38,521 nucleotides of DNA, from contig CAIVSG010000052.1 of NCBI GenBank assembly GCA_903908555.1, positions 1 to 38,521 of the forward strand, in the 5' to 3' direction. Below the pieces are notes generated by a model. It was not told the DNA's origin. It saw only the letters and a list, made by a program, of their open reading frames with translations, and did no database searches. Origin of the DNA: an uncultured Chlorobiaceae bacterium (GTDB lineage: Bacteria; Bacteroidota; Chlorobiia; Chlorobiales; Chlorobiaceae). Shown here in pieces: positions 34,414 to 38,521 of the stretch; within the stretch, counting starts at the first letter, position 1; each line of letters opens with the position of its first letter. Both the position numbers and the translations under genes were made by a program.

Positions 34414-35361
34414 TTACGCCTGACTCTTCCATACTCTGCTCACCGCAGCCATCTTATTTGCCTCATTCGTCTTGGCATAAAAAGTTGCCGTAATACTGAT
34501 GTTAGAATGCCCAAGTAAATCCCTAATAGTCTCAAGATTTGTTCCGGCACTAACATGCCTCCTTGCCATTGTATGCCGTAGAATGTGCAATCCTTTTTTT
34601 TCTATCCCACCCCTTTTATATATCCCAGTTACGATTTGGTACATATTCGTCAGGTTAATGACGCCACCAGTCCGCGTAGTACAGACAGCCCAGTCGCGGC
34701 CATTCGCTTCAGTTAAGGTGTCAATCTCATCGGCGGCAATAGAATACGGCACATAGACATACCGCTCTTTACCACCTTTCCCACGGACGAGCAGAACATA
34801 AACTTCATGCTCCGTATTAAGTTCGTAATCCTTCAATTGCAGATCTAAAAGTTCATGTGCCCTTAACCCACCATACAGCATAGTTTTTATGAGAAGAGAA
34901 TTGCGATAATTGATTAAACGGTTTCGCGGGGCTTTTTTTTCTATTTCAAGATATTTTAGCAATCTCGAAACCTCATCACCGTTAAAGCCTGATTTTTCTT
35001 TAATATCTGTCTTAACTACCATTTTCTTAAACATTTTTGTATAATCCGCATTATCATCATTGTTTTCTGTAATATAGTTGAAAAATGACTTTAATACCGT
35101 GATATGCAGTTTTTTTGTGCTTGCCCCAAACTTATTGCTTATCTTCTCCATATTAGACAAATAACCATTCAAAAACATCCGGTTTACATCGGAAAGACCT
35201 AGTTCATCCTGATACTGACGGGCATATTCCACAAAGCTGTCAAGGATTCCGGTATAAATAGTAATAGTCCGCCCTGCCAGGTTCTTATTGGCAACTTCCT
35301 GCATGTACGTGGCCATCCATCTCTGTAAATCCTTTACCAGGTTATCTGCTTCGAGCTTCAT
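34414..35361 (-). CDS. Tyrosine site-specific recombinase/integrase
   Basis: The 315-residue minus-strand protein has an N-terminal SAM-like core-binding domain (about 10-110) and a full catalytic domain: R167 ('GGLRAHELLDL'), K198 ('RGKGGKERYVYV'), H259-x-x-R262 ('HILRHTMARR'), H285 ('LLGHSNISIT') and nucleophile Y295 ('FYAKTNE'). All six key residues are present, so it should be active. GGAGG lies six bases before the ATG. The size and XerC/D-like layout fit an integron- or island-type integrase. It is the only clear minus-strand gene, lies at the right end of the defence genes and abuts two gene remnants, so it is the best candidate for the enzyme that moved (part of) this island. No att repeat or tRNA was found by eye. 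Confidence 0.9.
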   Translation of the reverse strand: MKLEADNLVKDLQRWMATYMQEVANKNLAGRTITIYTGILDSFVEYARQYQDELGLSDVNRMFLNGYLSNMEKISNKFGASTKKLHITVLKSFFNYITENNDDNADYTKMFKKMVVKTDIKEKSGFNGDEVSRLLKYLEIEKKAPRNRLINYRNSLLIKTMLYGGLRAHELLDLQLKDYELNTEHEVYVLLVRGKGGKERYVYVPYSIAADEIDTLTEANGRDWAVCTTRTGGVINLTNMYQIVTGIYKRGGIEKKGLHILRHTMARRHVSAGTNLETIRDLLGHSNISITATFYAKTNEANKMAAVSRVWKSQA

Positions 35362-35378
35362 TTGCCACCTCCATATAA

Positions 35379-35392
35379 AACAACTAGTTGTT
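35379..35392. promoter_or_regulatory. 14-bp palindromic operator candidate at the recombinase promoter
   Basis: AACAACTAGTTGTT is a perfect 14-bp palindrome about 18 bases before the recombinase ATG, where its transcription should begin. A similar half, GTTGTTTTATATTAT, recurs about 65 bases further from the gene, so the region may hold more than one site. A ribbon-helix-helix-like protein is encoded divergently next door and is the natural candidate ligand. Confidence 0.4.
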
Positions 35393-35394
35393 GT

Positions 35395-35400
35395 ATTATA
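35395..35400 (-). promoter_or_regulatory. Possible -10 box of the recombinase gene
   Basis: On the minus strand this reads TATAAT, a consensus -10, three bases upstream of the palindrome, so the transcription start would fall within it. I see no good -35 at the right distance, which suggests a weak or activator-dependent promoter. Confidence 0.35.
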
Positions 35401-35538
35401 TTATGTACCCATTGTTTAGCACTCAGACTTGATAGATCTCGGTCCAAGAGCTGTATATGTTGTTTTATATTATCTATATTATATGTCTGAATCAATAAAA
35501 TAAATATTGATATTGATAAAAGTTACGCGTATTTTATA

Positions 35539-35544
35539 TATAAT
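35539..35544 (+). promoter_or_regulatory. Possible -10 box of the ribbon-helix-helix-like gene
   Basis: TATAAT lies 28 bases before the ATG at 35573. TTGATA at 35513-35518 is the nearest -35-like hexamer, but the 20-base spacer is long. The 211-base divergent region is very AT-rich, which makes chance matches likely. Confidence 0.3.
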
Positions 35545-35572
35545 CAGCTTCACCAAACATTATGGGGGTAAT

Positions 35573-35842
35573 ATGGCTAAAACTGTAAATGATGTGAGCG
35601 CTGGTGCTGTTTTTGAAATAGGTGAGAGTAACGGAGTGGCTATGGATAAAATTACCAAGAGAATTGTTATAAAACCTGAAACTCTCCATAAGATGAAAAA
35701 ACTGGTATCCCTATTCGATGATGAAATATCGGCAGATGCAAAAGAGCCAGAGCTGATCGGATATTTCCTCGAGAAGGGCTTTGATGCACTTGTAGAATCG
35801 GGCGAGATTGATCGCAGGGTTAAGGCCGTGTTGGGGAAGTAG
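35573..35842 (+). CDS. Small ribbon-helix-helix-like protein, possible regulator of the recombinase
   Basis: The start ATG 35573 (MAKTVNDVS...) follows GGGGG at spacing 5; the track's upstream start has no such site. The 89-residue product has a short strand 'KRIVIKPETL', a helix 'HKMKKLVSLFDDE', a loop, and a second helix 'ELIGYFLEKGFDALVESGEI', the order expected of an Arc/CopG-type ribbon-helix-helix DNA-binding protein with an N-terminal extension. It is divergent from the recombinase, with the palindrome in the shared upstream region. A role in controlling excision or integration is inferred. It is followed closely by a small membrane protein gene. Confidence 0.55.
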   Translation: MAKTVNDVSAGAVFEIGESNGVAMDKITKRIVIKPETLHKMKKLVSLFDDEISADAKEPELIGYFLEKGFDALVESGEIDRRVKAVLGK

Positions 35843-35875
35843 CAGTAATTAGTGGTCGCGATAGAGGAGTTCCGC

Positions 35876-36130
35876 ATGTTGGCTTATCTGAAAGTGACAT
35901 GGCACAATCTGAAAGATATTTTAGCAACTGGCTTACGTGGCACTTTATTGGTCATAATCTTCGCACTGATTGGATGCGGATTTGGCTATTTGCTTGCCAC
36001 CCATCCAACAATATGGGTCCGATCAATTGTTGGAGGACTAATGATCTTTTGCTTTATCATATGGGTAACTTTATGGAATCCATGCTGTTCGTTTAACCGT
36101 AGACGTTATTTGGGAATGAACAAAAACTGA
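35876..36130 (+). CDS. Small two-helix membrane protein
   Basis: ATG 35876 has GAGGAG at spacing 6. The 84-residue product has two hydrophobic segments, 'GTLLVIIFALIGCGFGYLLA' (about 22-41) and 'IVGGLMIFCFIIWVTLW' (about 52-68), with a short loop and a basic C-terminus containing 'CCSF' and 'RRR'. No family is recognised. It starts 33 bases after the ribbon-helix-helix-like gene and ends 45 bases before an intrinsic terminator, so these two genes probably form one short transcript. The 250 bases between it and the Hsp70 gene hold only that terminator and a ribosome binding site. Confidence 0.6.
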   Translation: MLAYLKVTWHNLKDILATGLRGTLLVIIFALIGCGFGYLLATHPTIWVRSIVGGLMIFCFIIWVTLWNPCCSFNRRRYLGMNKN

Positions 36131-36175
36131 AGCACATCATAAGTCCAACAACCTCCATAGTTCGCATTCGTATCG

Positions 36176-36217
36176 CGGCGTGCCTCTGAAATATACAGAG
36201 CACGCCGTTTTTATTTT
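36176..36217 (+). terminator. Intrinsic terminator after the small membrane protein gene
   Basis: CGGCGTGCCTCTG and CAGAGCACGCCG pair with a single bulged C around a short AT loop and are followed by TTTTTATTTT. This is a strong, GC-rich hairpin with a U tract. It separates the recombinase-side genes from the Hsp70 gene, which must then have its own promoter in 36218-36371, where I see no convincing consensus. Confidence 0.8.
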
Positions 36218-36383
36218 CTATTCTGAATTTATTTTTAACATAGGACACTATTCGGGGGTGGTAAGAGCTTATTCTGAAATCAACAAGACAGTTACTCCAA
36301 AATATAAGTAGCAATCCACTTTGTAATTTCACCTGGTACTAAATCCAACAATCTCAGCATCACAACAAATTAGGAGGTGCGCC

Positions 36384-38521
36384 ATGAAAGTTAGAGGCCT
36401 TATCTTCCCCGAAGGGATCACAAACAAAAGATCAAAAAAACCGGTCCGGGTACTCGGCATTGACTTGGGCACCACAAACTCCACCGTAGCGGAAATTGTA
36501 TATGACCCCTCCAGCAAGACTGATATTAGCGTACGTTGCCTGGCAGTTGAACAGCCGACTGGCAATAGAAGCCACTGGAATCCGCTTGTACCCTCAATTG
36601 TCGCAATACATGATGGACAGGAAATTGTCGGCGAAGGAGCCAGATTGCTGCGGAGCAAGAGCCGTGAAGCCGGCATGATTGATGAAAGTAACCTCTTTGC
36701 CGCCGTAAAAAACCATATGGGTCTCCGTCGCACATATAACATGGCCCCTGCCGGTTATAAGTCTGCAGCCGAAGTGAGCGGACGGATACTTTCGTTTCTC
36801 AGGGATGCAGCTATGAAAGACAAGGCTCTTGAACCTGCTCGCACGACTGTTACTGTTCCTGCGTCCTTCCAGACCGCTCAGCGTGACGATACCTTCAAAG
36901 CTGCTTCACTGGCCAAACTAACAGTCAGAGGCGGCGATCTCCTTGACGAACCGGTGGCAGCATTCATCGGCTATCTGGCAGAACATCCTGAAAAGTGTCT
37001 TGTCGAAATCGGAGAGACAAAACATCTGATGGTATTTGACTTCGGTGGAGGCACCTGTGATGTTGCAATCTTCCGGGTGAGTACCGATCTTGCCGGCAAC
37101 CTGATGGTAGCCTCACTGTCAGTGTCACGCTACAACCGGCTGGGGGGAGGCGATATTGACCAAGCGATCCTTTATGAAGTCCTTCTTCCGAGTCTCATGG
37201 ATCAGAACGGACTGGACCGACACTCTCTGGATTTTGAAACCAAGAAAACAATTATTGAGCCGGCCTTAATTGGAGTAGCGGAACAGCTTAAAATAGGCTT
37301 GTGTGAAAAATTGCTTCAGGCATTAGATAACGATGAAGACATTTCCGAAGTTACGGAGACCTGCCATAAGAAATTTATTTGTCAATTGCCCGAAGGAGGC
37401 AGCCTCACACTTGTTAATCCTACGTTGAGTCTGGAATCTTTTGATAAGGTACTCACACCTTTCCTCGATACGGACATGTTGTTTACCCGTGAAACGGAAT
37501 ATTTCCAGACTCTATCGATATTTGTGCCGATTCAGGATGCATTGGATAGAAGCAACCTGAAGGAGGAGCAGATAGACCTATGCTTACTGGTTGGCGGAAG
37601 CTGCTTGATTCCTCAGGTTCGATTCGCTCTTGAAACCGCCTTTGAGAAAGCTGATACCCTCAATTTTGAAACCGCTGATGCAATGCAGACTGCAGTTGCG
37701 CGTGGAGCAGCTTTGAATGCTTTGTCGCTGGCAATTCAGGAACGACCGATCATTCAACCGATCTGCCAGGAGACCATTGCTCTAGCAACAAGTAACGGTC
37801 CATTTGACCTTGTACCCAGGGGAGGTACGTTGCCCTGGCCACCAGAGGGTGGTTATCGGGAGATTACAAATTTGATGCTGCCGCAGGATTCCCCCCGAAA
37901 TCCTGTTACGGTGCGGGTAGAAGTTGTGGCACGGGAAGACGCTGGTTTGCACATTCTTATGAGCGAGTTATGGGACATCCCGGCACCAGTCAAAGCCGGT
38001 GAACGAATCCGATTGGAATACCGATATGACGAAAACCAAGTGCTGGATGTACGTGCTTTTCATGCTGATCGCGACGATGTGAAGCCGCTTAAAGAACGTA
38101 GAGAGCATCCCCTCACAAATATATCCAATCCCCAGGTGATCAAACTGCGCATAGAGGAAACTGAGGAGAAGCTACGAACCGGTGTAATCCAGCCAAACGA
38201 GCGTAGAAATATTGTCATGAACCTGGCCGAAGATTGCGCTGAAATTCGACAGTATGAAAAAGCGATTTCCCGGCTTTCAGAATTGTTACGCCAGCGTAAT
38301 GAACCTGATGCCTACATCATTAATCGCATGGCCCTCTACTGCGGTTATATGGGGGATACCTCCAGAGAAGAACGACTCTATGCCGAGGCCAGTGCAGCAG
38401 ACCCGACCATAAGTACGCCCTGGTTCAATCTTGCCCTCTTGATGCATAAGCAGAAACGATTTGATGAGGCGAAACATGCCATCGATATGGCCATAGGGCT
38501 GAAAGGAGAATCGGCACCATA
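36384..38521 (+). CDS. Hsp70-family protein with C-terminal TPR (runs off the window)
   Basis: The frame is open from ATG 36384 to the end and is missing from the ORF track because no stop is reached; I translated all 712 codons without finding one. AGGAGGTG lies four bases before the ATG. The N-terminal Hsp70 ATPase has phosphate-1 'VLGIDLGTTNSTVAE' (about 23-37), phosphate-2 'VFDFGGGTCDVAIF' (about 217-230) and adenosine motif 'LLVGGSCLIPQVR' (about 400). A shortened beta-sandwich-like region follows (about 450-580), then TPR-like helices from about 600 ('YEKAISRLSELLRQRNEPDA'). This is not DnaK: it lacks the normal lid and has TPRs instead. It probably belongs to the flanking chromosome, perhaps with the WYL gene at the other edge, but could be part of another system that continues to the right. 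Confidence 0.9.
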   Translation, partial: MKVRGLIFPEGITNKRSKKPVRVLGIDLGTTNSTVAEIVYDPSSKTDISVRCLAVEQPTGNRSHWNPLVPSIVAIHDGQEIVGEGARLLRSKSREAGMIDESNLFAAVKNHMGLRRTYNMAPAGYKSAAEVSGRILSFLRDAAMKDKALEPARTTVTVPASFQTAQRDDTFKAASLAKLTVRGGDLLDEPVAAFIGYLAEHPEKCLVEIGETKHLMVFDFGGGTCDVAIFRVSTDLAGNLMVASLSVSRYNRLGGGDIDQAILYEVLLPSLMDQNGLDRHSLDFETKKTIIEPALIGVAEQLKIGLCEKLLQALDNDEDISEVTETCHKKFICQLPEGGSLTLVNPTLSLESFDKVLTPFLDTDMLFTRETEYFQTLSIFVPIQDALDRSNLKEEQIDLCLLVGGSCLIPQVRFALETAFEKADTLNFETADAMQTAVARGAALNALSLAIQERPIIQPICQETIALATSNGPFDLVPRGGTLPWPPEGGYREITNLMLPQDSPRNPVTVRVEVVAREDAGLHILMSELWDIPAPVKAGERIRLEYRYDENQVLDVRAFHADRDDVKPLKERREHPLTNISNPQVIKLRIEETEEKLRTGVIQPNERRNIVMNLAEDCAEIRQYEKAISRLSELLRQRNEPDAYIINRMALYCGYMGDTSREERLYAEASAADPTISTPWFNLALLMHKQKRFDEAKHAIDMAIGLKGESAP

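Noticed and set aside
34380-34420. att direct repeat pairing with the left side of the island
   Set aside because: I compared this stretch by eye with the likely left junctions (about 640-700 and 9745-9815) and found no convincing shared core; a computed repeat search would be needed.
35362-35572. Plasmid or phage replication origin in the AT-rich intergenic region
   Set aside because: No iterons, DnaA-box cluster or replication initiator gene nearby; the divergent promoter and operator reading explains the AT-richness.
36329-36742. 137-codon minus-strand ORF over the Hsp70 start
   Set aside because: It is opposite the unmistakable Hsp70 phosphate-1 motif; no ribosome binding site.
1-38521. 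CRISPR array, tRNA or rRNA genes, insertion sequences
   Set aside because: No regularly spaced repeats, no tRNA-like cloverleaf ends near the recombinase and no transposase ORF were seen; short or diverged examples could be missed by eye.

Overview
The window looks like a chromosomal defence island in a Gram-negative bacterium. Gene style (Hsp70-TPR protein, WYL regulator, Dnd/Dpt cluster, mixed base composition) would fit Desulfuromonadales/Geobacter-like deltaproteobacteria, but no rRNA, tRNA or housekeeping marker fixes the taxon, so this is a weak inference. Almost every gene is on the + strand; the one clear exception is a tyrosine recombinase near the right end.

Layout. (1) 1-9.7 kb: the C-terminal part of a WYL-domain regulator, a membrane-anchored coiled-coil protein, a PLD-SNF2 helicase fusion and a 1486-residue sacsin-like/Hsp90-type ATPase protein with a degenerate HNH-like tail; the last two look like an operon and may be one defence system. 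(2) 9.8-12.3 kb: a gene graveyard with a truncated TM0106-type RecB-like nuclease, three small unrecognised ORFs, and a chimeric pseudogene joining an EVE-like segment to a frameshifted PLD-helicase fragment. (3) 12.3-20.9 kb: dptF, dptG and dptH, overlapping end to start, then the wreck of a fourth coupled gene, a sulfur-binding-domain HNH restriction enzyme that is not in the ORF track. (4) 21-23 kb: a small ORF and a DUF262-DUF1524 (GmrSD/SspE-like) nuclease gene. (5) 23.1-29.5 kb: dndB, dndC, dndD, dndE, a small unrecognised gene, and dndA, preceded by a 19-bp perfect inverted repeat that can be a terminator or an operator. (6) 29.7-33.8 kb: a HEPN-like protein followed 30 bp later by an HTH-HNH-STAND-TPR protein. 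(7) 33.9-36.2 kb: two truncated remnants, a tyrosine recombinase with all catalytic residues, a divergent ribbon-helix-helix-like gene and a small membrane protein. (8) from 36.4 kb: an Hsp70-family protein with C-terminal TPR that runs off the window.

How it works together. DndA with DndC, DndD and DndE should replace a non-bridging phosphate oxygen of DNA by sulfur; DndB probably sets the level; DptFGH should restrict DNA lacking the mark. The same cluster also carries nuclease genes of families that read phosphorothioates in other systems: the dead SBD-HNH gene, whose activity against phosphorothioated DNA would be self-toxic beside an active dnd operon, and the intact DUF262-DUF1524 gene, which resembles SspE of the Ssp system. 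The most interesting untested items are the HEPN-like plus HNH-STAND-TPR pair, the PLD-SNF2 plus Hsp90-like ATPase pair, the DUF262-DUF1524 gene placed between the restriction and modification modules, and the inverted repeat in front of dndB.
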